Source of the DNA: an uncultured Clostridia bacterium
GTDB taxonomy: Bacteria; Bacillota; Clostridia; Oscillospirales; Acutalibacteraceae
Length of the DNA: 64,000 nucleotides
Assembly (NCBI GenBank): GCA_947632385.1
Contig: CANRPD010000001.1
Span: 48,718 to 112,717, forward strand
Direction of reading: 5' to 3'
The translations under genes and the position numbers were made by a program. This document shows, piece by piece, positions 56,957 through 64,000 of this stretch (the stretch's first letter is position 1; each line of letters starts with the position of its first letter). The notes under the pieces are model-generated. The model saw nothing but the letters and a program-made list of their open reading frames with translations. It ran no database searches and was not told where the DNA came from.

Positions 56957-57975
56957 TGGATTTTTCGGGGTTTTTGGGCAATCAAGAGGTGAAGTCGGCG
57001 CTGTCTGCTGCTTTTAAGGCGGGCCGATTTCCCCATACGCTCCTGCTGCAGGGGGAACCGGGGACCGGAAAGCGAACCATGGCCAAGCGGATCGCCAAGG
57101 CGTTGGTGTGTCGGCATCCGGAGAAAGCGCCCTGCGGGAGCTGCCCTTCCTGTATTCGCGCCCGTGCGGGGTCCCACCCCGATATCCGGCTGGTAGAGCC
57201 TGTGGGTTCTGCCCGGTCCATCACGGTGGATGCCGTGCTGAAGGTCATCGAAGACGCCCATCGGGTGCCGGAGGAGGCAGACCGTCGGGTGTACATTCTG
57301 GTGCTGGGCAGCCGTCCCTCGGAGGCCGCGCAGAACAAACTGTTGAAGATCTTGGAGGAACCCCCGGCCGATGCGGTTTTCCTGCTGGTCTGTGTCTCAG
57401 CCGAACAGCTGCTGCCGACGGTGCGGTCCCGGGCCCAATGCTTTACCCTGCGGCCGCCTACGGTGGAGGAGACGGCGGCCTATTTGGTGGACCGGGAGGG
57501 GCTTGCTGCCGAGGAGGCGCTCCGGTTGGCCCGGCTCACCGACGGAAATATCGGCCGGTGCCTGGAACTGCAAAAAACGCGAGGCGGCGTGGAAGGCGAG
57601 CTGCAGGCCTTTGATCTGGCCCAGACGCTGGCCCATGAGGCGCTGTCCATCCATGGGGACGGTCTGTTGAAAGCTGTCCTACCCCTGTATAAAGACCGGG
57701 TTCTCTGTCGGGAGGTGCTGGTGCGGCTGGAGATCCTTTTCCGGGATGCCTGTGTTCTGCGGGCGGGTGCGGACAAGCTGCTTTCCGGGATGTCACAGAC
57801 TGCTGAGGAGTTGTGTGCGCTGCCCAGGGCGGTTCTGCTGCAGCGGAAGGAGCAGATGCGGGAGTTGATCCGTCGCTTGGACGGCAATGCCAATCTGAAC
57901 CTGCTGGTCACCTGCCTGTGTGCGGCCCTGCGGGAAAAGAGTGGACGAAGCGTTTCCCCGGACGATCAAGACTGA
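56956..57975 (+). CDS. holB: DNA polymerase III delta-prime subunit
   Basis: A 339-residue clamp-loader AAA+ protein. Walker A GEPGTGKRT, a zinc-binding module with cysteines in CRHPEKAPCGSCPSC, an altered sensor region and LLKILEEPP are present. ATG at 56956 overlaps the darA stop; a GTG one codon earlier is also in frame. Confidence 0.93.
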   Translation: MDFSGFLGNQEVKSALSAAFKAGRFPHTLLLQGEPGTGKRTMAKRIAKALVCRHPEKAPCGSCPSCIRARAGSHPDIRLVEPVGSARSITVDAVLKVIEDAHRVPEEADRRVYILVLGSRPSEAAQNKLLKILEEPPADAVFLLVCVSAEQLLPTVRSRAQCFTLRPPTVEETAAYLVDREGLAAEEALRLARLTDGNIGRCLELQKTRGGVEGELQAFDLAQTLAHEALSIHGDGLLKAVLPLYKDRVLCREVLVRLEILFRDACVLRAGADKLLSGMSQTAEELCALPRAVLLQRKEQMRELIRRLDGNANLNLLVTCLCAALREKSGRSVSPDDQD

Positions 57976-57991
57976 AAAAAGGAGGTACCCT

Positions 57992-58861
57992 ATGGCGGAA
58001 GTCATCGGTGTGCGGTTTAAAAATACGGGAAAGGTGTACTATTTTGACCCCTGCGGCGAGCAGCTGCAAAAAGGGGAGTACGCAGTGGTGGAGACGGCCC
58101 GGGGCCTGGAATGTGGGGAAGTCGCCATGGAGAACACCCAGGTCAGTGAGAGCTCTATCGTGCAGCCCCTGCGGCGCATGATCCGCCGAGCTACACGGGA
58201 GGACCTGCGGCGGATGGAAGAAAACCGGCGCAGGGAGAAATCGGCACTGCGTATTTGTGAGAAGAAGGTCCAGGAGCACGGGCTGGATATGAAGCTGGTG
58301 GATGTGGAATACGCTTTTGACGGGAGCAAGATCCTGTTTTATTTCACCGCCAATGGCCGCGTGGATTTCCGGGAGCTGGTGAAGGATCTGGCGGGGCAGT
58401 TCCGGACCCGTATCGAGCTGCGGCAGATTGGGGTTCGGGACGAGGCTAAAATGCTGGGCGGCATCGGCATCTGCGGGCGTCCCTTCTGCTGCGGGTCTTT
58501 CTTGAATGGATTTCAGCCGGTGTCCATCAAAATGGCCAAGGAGCAGGGGCTTTCTCTCAACCCGGTGAAGATCTCCGGCGCCTGCGGCCGTTTGATGTGC
58601 TGTCTCAAGTACGAGCAGGAGGCCTATCAGGATCTGATCCGCACCACGCCTCGCGTGGGTTCACAGGTCAACACCCCAGAAGGACGCGGTGCGGTGGTCG
58701 AGCAGAACCTGCTGGGCAGGAAGGTCTCCGTCCGGCTGGAGAAGGATCCCGAGGCGGCACCCAAAACGTTTCGCGTGGAGGAGCTCCGTCCGGTGCGGGA
58801 AAGCCACGCCCGTGGGGAGCACCGGGACGGGGAGCATGCCAAAGGTCAGCCCGGACAATAA
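57992..58861 (+). CDS. ricT: RicT (YaaT/PSP1 domain) protein
   Basis: A 289-residue PSP1-domain protein. In Bacillus RicT joins RicA and RicF in an Fe-S-containing complex that affects RNA maturation by RNase Y, and hence sporulation and biofilms. Cysteine motifs GICGRPFCCGSF and GACGRLMCCLKYE are the likely cluster ligands. A charged C-terminal tail follows. ATG at 57992 follows AAAAGGAGG. Confidence 0.93.
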   Translation: MAEVIGVRFKNTGKVYYFDPCGEQLQKGEYAVVETARGLECGEVAMENTQVSESSIVQPLRRMIRRATREDLRRMEENRRREKSALRICEKKVQEHGLDMKLVDVEYAFDGSKILFYFTANGRVDFRELVKDLAGQFRTRIELRQIGVRDEAKMLGGIGICGRPFCCGSFLNGFQPVSIKMAKEQGLSLNPVKISGACGRLMCCLKYEQEAYQDLIRTTPRVGSQVNTPEGRGAVVEQNLLGRKVSVRLEKDPEAAPKTFRVEELRPVRESHARGEHRDGEHAKGQPGQ

Positions 58862-58876
58862 ACTTTCTTCCGGGTC

Positions 58877-58904
58877 TTGATTTTTTCGGCAAATATGATA
58901 AAAT
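58877..58904 (+). promoter_or_regulatory. Promoter of ferredoxin gene
   Basis: TTGATT, 16 bases, TAAAAT. It lies 68 bases before the ATG, in the gap after ricT. Confidence 0.65.
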
Positions 58905-58971
58905 ACAACAAAGGTCTCCCGACGGGGGACCCAAACTAGCAAGCGCTATTCTATTTTGGGAGGTGTATTCC

Positions 58972-59145
58972 ATGCCTTACGCCATCAAGAAGGACGTCTG
59001 CATCGGCTGCGGTGCCTGTGCTGCAGAGTGCCCTGTCAGCGCCATCAGCGAGGACAACGGTGTCTACAAGATCGACCCCGATACCTGCATCGGCTGTGGT
59101 GCCTGCGCCGGTACCTGCCCTGTCGGCGCTCCTGAGGAGCAGTAA
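58972..59145 (+). CDS. 2[4Fe-4S] clostridial-type ferredoxin
   Basis: A 57-residue protein with two CIGCGACA-type motifs, each completing CxxCxxCxxxCP (CIGCGACAAECP and CIGCGACAGTCP). It is a low-potential electron carrier for anaerobic metabolism and a candidate electron donor to the Rnf complex encoded elsewhere in the window. It has its own promoter and terminator. The start follows GGGAGG. Confidence 0.96.
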   Translation: MPYAIKKDVCIGCGACAAECPVSAISEDNGVYKIDPDTCIGCGACAGTCPVGAPEEQ

Positions 59146-59159
59146 TGCCACAAAACACT

Positions 59160-59197
59160 GCCCGGCGGGCGATGTGCCCGTCCGGGCTTTGTTTTTG
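59160..59197 (+). terminator. Terminator of ferredoxin gene
   Basis: Stem GCCCGGCGGGC / GCCCGTCCGGGC with one bulged T and loop GATGT, followed by TTTGTTTTTGT. Confidence 0.85.
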
Positions 59198-59220
59198 TCT
59201 AAGGGAGGGAAGTCACGACC

Positions 59221-59958
59221 ATGGACGCCATACCGATTTGGGAGGAGCTGGGGTCAGGCTGCGGGGTGTATGTCTCGCCACAGTGCCGGCTGACCACCGA
59301 TACCCTGCTGCTTGCCTGGTTTTCCCAGCCTAAAGAGCGGGAATGCTGCTGCGACCTGGGTACCGGGCATGGGGCGATCCCGATCCTATGGCGGCAGCGG
59401 GGCTGCGGAGGTCCCATTTTGGGGGTGGAGATCGATCCGACCGTGGGACGACTGGCCCAGCTCTCTGTGGAACGCAACGGCTTTTCTGACACGGTCTCGA
59501 TCCGCATCGGAGACGCTTCTCACCCGAAAGAAATACTGCCTCGGGAGCATTTTGACCTGTTTGGCTGCAACCCGCCCTATTATCCCCAGGGGACGGGAAA
59601 GACGGCGGCCGGATATCGGGGCCTTGCCCGCCACGAGGGCACGCTCACGTTGGACACCCTTGCCCAGGCTGCTCAGTGGAGCCTAAAATGGGGCGGACGG
59701 CTGTGCGTCTGTCTGCCGGTGGGCCGTCTGTCTCAGGCGATGTCGGTGTTTTCCGCTGCGGGCCTGGAGCCCAAAACGCTGCTGCCTGTGCAATCGACGC
59801 CGTTCAAAGATCCCTATCTGGGCCTGCTGGAATGCCGACGGGGAGGCAGGGTGGGACTCACCATGAAGCGCAACCTGATCCTGACGGATCCATTGGGACA
59901 GCCGACCCCGATGCTGTTGGAAGCCTATGGCAGTTATCAAAACAAAAAGGGAGGATGA
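59221..59958 (+). CDS. TrmN6-like tRNA (adenine-N6) methyltransferase
   Basis: A 245-residue class I methyltransferase with SAM motif CDLGTGHGAIPIL and catalytic NPPYYP. It resembles YabB/YfiC (TrmN6), which methylates A37 of tRNA-Val. Interestingly a tRNA-Val lies in this window, though with anticodon GAC. The gene occupies the usual place between ricT and rsmI. The start follows AAGGGAGGG. Confidence 0.87.
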   Translation: MDAIPIWEELGSGCGVYVSPQCRLTTDTLLLAWFSQPKERECCCDLGTGHGAIPILWRQRGCGGPILGVEIDPTVGRLAQLSVERNGFSDTVSIRIGDASHPKEILPREHFDLFGCNPPYYPQGTGKTAAGYRGLARHEGTLTLDTLAQAAQWSLKWGGRLCVCLPVGRLSQAMSVFSAAGLEPKTLLPVQSTPFKDPYLGLLECRRGGRVGLTMKRNLILTDPLGQPTPMLLEAYGSYQNKKGG

Positions 59959-59960
59959 AG

Positions 59961-60794
59961 ATGGAAAAAGCGGGGCTGACGTTGGTGGGCACGCCCATTG
60001 GGAACCTGTCCGATCTTTCTCCCCGGGCAGCTGAGGCCCTGTCCCAGGCCGATTTTATCGCTGCAGAAGACACCCGGGTGACCTTGAAGCTGCTCAATCA
60101 CCTGGGACTCAAGAAACCCTTGATCAGCTATTTTGAGCACAACCGCAACGACCACGGCCGACTCATTTTGGAACGGATCCGGTCAGGAGAATCCTGCGTG
60201 CTGGTGTCGGATGCCGGGATGCCCGCGATCTCCGATCCGGGGGAGCACCTAGCAGCCGCCTGTGAGGCGGAGGGAATCCCAGTGACCTGTGTGCCGGGTC
60301 CTACGGCCGCCGTGACCGCTTTGGTGCTGTCCGGCCTGCCCACCGGCCGCTTCACCTTTGAGGGGTTTCTAAGCGTCAATAAGCGCGCGCGGCGGGAGCA
60401 TCTGCTTTCCGTGGCGCATGAGACACGCACCATGATCTTTTATGAAGCGCCGCACAAGCTGCGCAGGACGCTGATGGATCTTGCCGAGACCTTCGGGCCG
60501 GACCGCCGTGTGGCTTTGTGCCGGGAGCTTACCAAGCTCCATGAGGAGGTCTGGCGTACCACCTTGGGAGAAGCTTCCGCCCGATACCGGGAGGAAGAGC
60601 CGCGGGGAGAATTCGTCCTGGTGGTGGCAGGAGCGCCGGCGCCGGTTTTGCAGGAGCCCGATGTGACCCCGGAAGAAGCGGCAGAACTTGCCAGAGGCTG
60701 GATGGAAAAAGGGGCATCCCCAGCGGAGGCGGCAAAAGAGGCCGCTAAAGCCACAGGACTGAAAAAGGGCGAAATCTATCGACTGCTGATTTGA
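59961..60794 (+). CDS. rsmI: 16S rRNA (cytidine-1402-2'-O)-methyltransferase
   Basis: A 277-residue tetrapyrrole-methylase-fold enzyme that methylates C1402 in the decoding centre. LVGTPIGNLSDLSPRA, AEDTRVTLKLLNHL, VSDAGMPAISDPG and FYEAPHKL are diagnostic. ATG at 59961 is six bases from AAAGGGAGG; an ATG at 59955 overlapping the previous stop has no spacing to that site. Confidence 0.95.
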   Translation: MEKAGLTLVGTPIGNLSDLSPRAAEALSQADFIAAEDTRVTLKLLNHLGLKKPLISYFEHNRNDHGRLILERIRSGESCVLVSDAGMPAISDPGEHLAAACEAEGIPVTCVPGPTAAVTALVLSGLPTGRFTFEGFLSVNKRARREHLLSVAHETRTMIFYEAPHKLRRTLMDLAETFGPDRRVALCRELTKLHEEVWRTTLGEASARYREEEPRGEFVLVVAGAPAPVLQEPDVTPEEAAELARGWMEKGASPAEAAKEAAKATGLKKGEIYRLLI

Positions 60795-60819
60795 CCCGGT
60801 AAAAAATATCCAAAAACTA

Positions 60820-60848
60820 GTGACAAAATCTGCCGTTTGTGGTATTCT
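60820..60848 (+). promoter_or_regulatory. Promoter of pyk
   Basis: GTGACA, 17 bases ending TTTGTGG, then TATTCT. It lies about 40 bases before the ATG. Confidence 0.65.
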
Positions 60849-60885
60849 GAATCCAAAGGACCAAGACACCAAGGGAGGAAGCGCT

Positions 60886-62631
60886 ATGCTGAGAAAGACA
60901 AAGATCATTTGCACCCTAGGCCCGGCCACCGATGACGAGAATGTATTGAGACGAATGATGCTGGGCGGCATGAACTGCGCCCGATTCAATTTTTCCCACT
61001 GTACCCATGAAGATGCCACCAAGAAGTTGGAAATGGTCACACGCCTGCGGGAAGAACTGGGATTGCCCATTGCTGCCCTGCTGGATACCAAGGGCCCGGA
61101 GATCCGACTGGGTACCTTTGCCAACGGGCCCGTGGAGCTGCACACCGGGGGGACCTTCACCCTCACTTCTCGGGACGTGCCCGGGGACGATACCATCGTC
61201 TCCATCACCTATGCCGACCTGCCCAAGGATCTGACGCCCGGCTCCCGGGTGCTCATCGACGACGGCCTGGTGGCCATGCGGGCCCGCACAGTCACCGACA
61301 CGGATATCGTCTGCGATGTGCTCAATGGGGGCGTTATCTCCAACAAAAAGGGCGTCAACGTGCCGGACACCCGTCTTTCCATGCCGTATATCAGTGAGCA
61401 GGACCGTTCTGACATTATTTTTGGGATCGAAAACGGCTTTGACTTTATTGCGGCCTCCTTTGCCCGGGATGCCGACGATATCCTTCAGATCCGGCAGATC
61501 ATGGAGGAGCACAACAACCATTCTATCAAGATCATCGCCAAGATCGAGAACCGGGAGGGCGTTGAGAATATCGATGAGATCCTGCGGGTCGCAGACGGGA
61601 TCATGGTGGCCCGTGGAGACATGGGTGTGGAGATCCCCTTTGAAGAGCTGCCGGAGATCCAAAAACGGCTGATCCAGAAGTGCTACGGGTCCGGCAAGAT
61701 CGTGGTCACTGCCACTCAGATGCTGGAATCGATGATCAAAAATCCTCGGCCTACCCGTGCCGAGGCCACCGACGTTGCCAACGCCATCTTCGACGGTACC
61801 AGCTGCATCATGCTTTCCGGTGAGACCGCTGCCGGCAAGTACCCGGTGGAGGCGGTGGAGACCATGGTGCGGATCGCCGAGAAGGCGGAAGAAAGCATCG
61901 ACTATGTGTGGCGGTTTAACAACCGGGAAAACGGAGACATCGCTTTCGATGTGACCAACGCCATTTCCCATGCCACCTGCGCCACGTCCCACGACTTGGG
62001 CGCCCGCGCCATCATCACCGTGACCAAAGCCGGCGGGACTGCCCGCCAGCTCTCCAAATTCCGTCCTCTGTCGCCCATTGTCGGTTGTACGGTGGATGAA
62101 CAGGTCTGTCGCCAGCTGAACCTGTCTTGGGGCGTGTACCCGTTGGTCATTGGGGAGGAACGGGATACCGACGAGCTGTTTGAATCTGCGGTCAATGCGG
62201 CGGAAGCTGCGGGCATGGTGGACAGCGGCGACCTGGTGGTGATCACGGCAGGGATGCCGCTGGGAGTTTCCGGAACCACCAATATGATGAAGGTCCATGT
62301 GGTGGGCCATGTTTTGCTCACCGGTCAGGGTGTTACCGATAAGATGGTATCGGCCCGGCTGTGCGTCTGCAAAGACTTGGCGGAGGTCCCTGCTCTGTTC
62401 CACGACGGAGACATTTTGGTGGTCCCCGAGACTGACAATACCATTGTGGAATATTTGCGCCGCGCTTCCGGCATTATCGCTGAGAAAAAGGGCCTGACCT
62501 CTCACGCGGCTGTGGTGGGCCTGGCCATGGATAAGCCCGTTCTCACCGGCGCGGAAAACGCCACCTCCATCCTCAAGGGCGGTGCGGTCGTCAATTTGGA
62601 CGCCAAGACAGGCCGTGTCTCTGCCTGCTGA
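60886..62631 (+). CDS. pyk: Pyruvate kinase with C-terminal PEP-utilising domain
   Basis: Makes pyruvate and ATP from PEP and ADP. Residues 1-~470 form the standard enzyme (TKIICTLGPAT, DTKGPEIRLG, IIAKIENREG, MVARGDMGVEIP, PTRAEATDVANA). The last ~100 residues are a PEP-utilising swivelling domain with TSHAAVVG, as in Bacillus and many Clostridia. The 581-residue length fits this extended form. ATG at 60886 follows AAGGGAGG. Confidence 0.97.
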   Translation: MLRKTKIICTLGPATDDENVLRRMMLGGMNCARFNFSHCTHEDATKKLEMVTRLREELGLPIAALLDTKGPEIRLGTFANGPVELHTGGTFTLTSRDVPGDDTIVSITYADLPKDLTPGSRVLIDDGLVAMRARTVTDTDIVCDVLNGGVISNKKGVNVPDTRLSMPYISEQDRSDIIFGIENGFDFIAASFARDADDILQIRQIMEEHNNHSIKIIAKIENREGVENIDEILRVADGIMVARGDMGVEIPFEELPEIQKRLIQKCYGSGKIVVTATQMLESMIKNPRPTRAEATDVANAIFDGTSCIMLSGETAAGKYPVEAVETMVRIAEKAEESIDYVWRFNNRENGDIAFDVTNAISHATCATSHDLGARAIITVTKAGGTARQLSKFRPLSPIVGCTVDEQVCRQLNLSWGVYPLVIGEERDTDELFESAVNAAEAAGMVDSGDLVVITAGMPLGVSGTTNMMKVHVVGHVLLTGQGVTDKMVSARLCVCKDLAEVPALFHDGDILVVPETDNTIVEYLRRASGIIAEKKGLTSHAAVVGLAMDKPVLTGAENATSILKGGAVVNLDAKTGRVSAC

Positions 62632-62647
62632 TCCATTTCAAACATCA

Positions 62648-62673
62648 AGAGCCTCCCCGAAAGGGGAGGCTCT
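62648..62673 (+). terminator. Terminator of pyk
   Basis: Eleven-base-pair stem AGAGCCTCCCC / GGGGAGGCTCT with GAAA loop, followed by GTTGTGTTG. Confidence 0.82.
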
Positions 62674-62698
62674 GTTGTGTTGGACAAATATCGGGCGG

Positions 62699-62878
62699 TT
62701 ATCTTCCCATGCGGTAGGTCCCGCCACCGGTATGATATTTAAAGGCGGTAATCTTTTCACTGGTCTGCTCCCGGGAATGTTCCCCGGATCTTTCGGCCTT
62801 TGCCGAGAGTCCCGCCATCACGGCCACGATGCCGACGACCAGAAGCCCTCCACATACGCAGGACAGAAAGACAGTCAT
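62699..62878 (-). CDS. Small single-helix membrane protein
   Basis: A 59-residue protein. One N-terminal helix (residues ~2-23) is followed by a charged tail (AKAERSGEHSREQTSEK) and a glycine-rich end with HTGGGTYRMGR. I recognise no family. Support comes from AAAGGAG seven bases before the ATG and a strong promoter further upstream. Confidence 0.65.
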   Translation of the reverse strand: MTVFLSCVCGGLLVVGIVAVMAGLSAKAERSGEHSREQTSEKITAFKYHTGGGTYRMGR

Positions 62879-62944
62879 TTTCAAATCTCCTTTCGTCAGG
62901 AAAAAACAGAGAAGAACCAAACTCGCGTTCTCCACGATTGATTA

Positions 62945-63010
62945 TCATTTCGTACGAACTCGCCCAGAGCCGCAACATACACCGGCGGGCGATCCTGGGA
63001 TACGGTCCAT
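62945..63010 (-). CDS. Possible 21-residue leader peptide
   Basis: A 21-codon frame (begins MDRIPGSPAG) preceded by AAAAGGAGGAG, an ideal ribosome site, just downstream of a strong minus-strand promoter. Its stop lies 67 bases before the small membrane protein gene. It could be a leader or a real small protein; coding is not proven. The rest of the 62879-63313 gap holds the promoter at 63072 and nothing else I can name. Confidence 0.35.
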   Translation of the reverse strand: MDRIPGSPAGVCCGSGRVRTK

Positions 63011-63071
63011 TGGGCTCTCCTCCTTTTGGCGAATTTCTAAAAAAGTATACAAACACCCACGCTACACTTAT

Positions 63072-63100
63072 ATTATATCTTATCCTATCAGGAAAGTCAA
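63072..63100 (-). promoter_or_regulatory. Strong promoter upstream of the small genes
   Basis: Minus strand: TTGACT, 17 bases, perfect TATAAT. It would transcribe the 21-codon frame and the 59-residue protein gene. Confidence 0.78.
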
Positions 63101-63313
63101 TACCTGTTTGGCTTATGGACGAATTTTTTTCGCCTGGGCTCGTTCTCCCCGGAAAACGCACATCTGCCGCAAGGCAGTACCACCGCGTCCCTTCCGGTGG
63201 TGAGTCAGTGCTCTCTTCGAAAATCGAGGTTCTCTTGAAACGGTTTCCGTTTTGTGCTATCATTTTAGCGAAATCAAAGAGAGCAACTATTTGAAATTTG
63301 TGGAGGTGTCCCT

Positions 63314-63805
63314 ATGGCTGAGGTTTTATTTTGCAAGTATGACCCAATGAAAGCAGAAGTTCTTTTGTCGAAAATGTTTTACATCCTTTCTACGAATATG
63401 GGTAAAATAGCGCCGACAGGGAACAGTTACGAGGAAGACATGGGAATATGGCTATCCTATATGACATCAGAGGAAATAATAGAGAAACAAATCCTTCTGA
63501 TGTATGTTGGCGAAGCTTTAGTAGGATATTTTCAGTATCGTATTAGCGAAAACAAGGTGCTGATTGAAGAAGTCGAAATTGCACCAGAGTATCAGCGGAC
63601 ACTCCTTTTTTATCGCTTTCTGAAATATGTCAGCAATATTATCCCGAAAAACATTGAGTATGCAGAGGCATATATCAATAAGCAGAATACGAACTCCCAA
63701 CGGATTGCCCAAAAACTGGGGATGCGGATCGTGGGAGAAAATCCGAACGGACACAGTTTCCGGTATCGTGGAGAACTTTCTTCTTTCAAAAAAATCCTTC
63801 ACTGA
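63314..63805 (+). CDS. GNAT-family acetyltransferase, AT-rich
   Basis: A 163-residue protein with GNAT features: a central strand pair LVGYFQYRI / VLIEEVEIAPEYQ leading to the acetyl-CoA region, and NSQRIAQKLGMRIVGENP near the end. The usual RGxGxG loop is replaced by YQRTLLFYR, so the acetyl-CoA site is atypical. Codons are much more AT-rich than in every other gene here, suggesting recent transfer. The start follows GGAGG. The substrate is unknown. Confidence 0.75.
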   Translation: MAEVLFCKYDPMKAEVLLSKMFYILSTNMGKIAPTGNSYEEDMGIWLSYMTSEEIIEKQILLMYVGEALVGYFQYRISENKVLIEEVEIAPEYQRTLLFYRFLKYVSNIIPKNIEYAEAYINKQNTNSQRIAQKLGMRIVGENPNGHSFRYRGELSSFKKILH

Positions 63806-63954
63806 TTTCCCGCACAAAAGCAACTCGCATTTTTCACGGTTATTACCTGTGAAGAGCCACCTAGATATTTAGCCAGTGGATGATACCATCTGGACGATGT
63901 ACTCGAAACAAAAAGCAGACGAAAATGAACTGAACCAGTAAAAACGGACAGTAG

Positions 63955-63994
63955 ACAAAAAGCCCCCTATGTAGGAAAATAACTACATAGGGGG
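63955..63994 (-). terminator. Strong hairpin at right edge, minus-strand terminator
   Basis: Stem CCCCCTATGTAG / CTACATAGGGGG (63963-63994). On the minus strand it is followed by CTTTTTG. It likely ends a minus-strand gene beyond the window. Confidence 0.7.
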
Positions 63995-64000
63995 TAAAGC

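Overview
The window looks like chromosomal DNA of a GC-rich, endospore-forming, anaerobic Bacillota of the Oscillospiraceae type (gut Flavonifractor / Intestinimonas / Lawsonibacter-like). This is inferred from the sporulation regulator SpoIIID, a complete six-subunit Rnf complex, a clostridial 2[4Fe-4S] ferredoxin, a PPi-type phosphofructokinase, a single-chain PurL and the darA-holB-ricT-trmN6-rsmI gene order typical of Firmicutes. The genus is not provable from the sequence alone. Most genes are ordinary housekeeping or metabolic genes with strong AGGAGG-type ribosome sites. No phage, insertion sequence, CRISPR array or rRNA is visible.

Layout. 1-5.3 kb (+): the 3' part of galT, comF, then a folate cluster folE-folP-folB-folK, with folK fused in frame to a TolB-like propeller. 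5.4-11.7 kb: a large two-module GT-C glycosyltransferase (-) diverging from a GH2 beta-galactosidase (+). 11.7-12.8 kb: a gene-free mosaic of structured repeats. 12.8-20.8 kb (-): GT2 glycosyltransferase, purL, alr, an eight-unit repeat array, GNAT. 21-25.6 kb: tRNA-Val, purine permease, an XRE/TM2 divergent pair, M19 dipeptidase, a small membrane protein. 25.6-32.3 kb (-): a P-loop protein, rnfCDGEAB and an RNA methyltransferase. 32.5-33.7 kb (+): PPi-PFK, followed by a second repeat mosaic. 34.5-38.6 kb (-): an MBOAT/SGNH O-acylation pair, spoIIID and a ferredoxin-type aldo/keto reductase. 38.7-49.4 kb (+): TIM-barrel isomerase, secA, a lipoprotein, a beta-helix transferase, an FHA-SEDS fusion plus class B PBP, manA and a KDG-kinase-like protein. 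49.4-55 kb: cyclophilin, exoIII, sirtuin, a Wzx-like flippase, an MFS carrier and a polysaccharide deacetylase. 55-62.6 kb (+): AGCS symporter, darA, holB, ricT, ferredoxin, trmN6, rsmI, pyk. 62.7-64 kb: two very small genes and an AT-rich GNAT gene.

How the genes work together. Rnf and the ferredoxin point to ferredoxin-driven ion pumping. PPi-PFK, pyk, lacZ, galT and manA serve sugar use. secA, the SEDS/PBP pair, the O-acyltransferase pair, the flippase and the deacetylase serve envelope building. DarA (c-di-AMP), RicT and SpoIIID are regulatory.

The most unusual content is non-coding. Three copies of an ~83-95 nt element fold into the same four-way junction, with compensatory base changes, inside two related mosaics that both sit between convergent genes. 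A separate eight-unit array lies between alr and a GNAT gene, and in it the spacer type predicts the sequence of the next repeat core.
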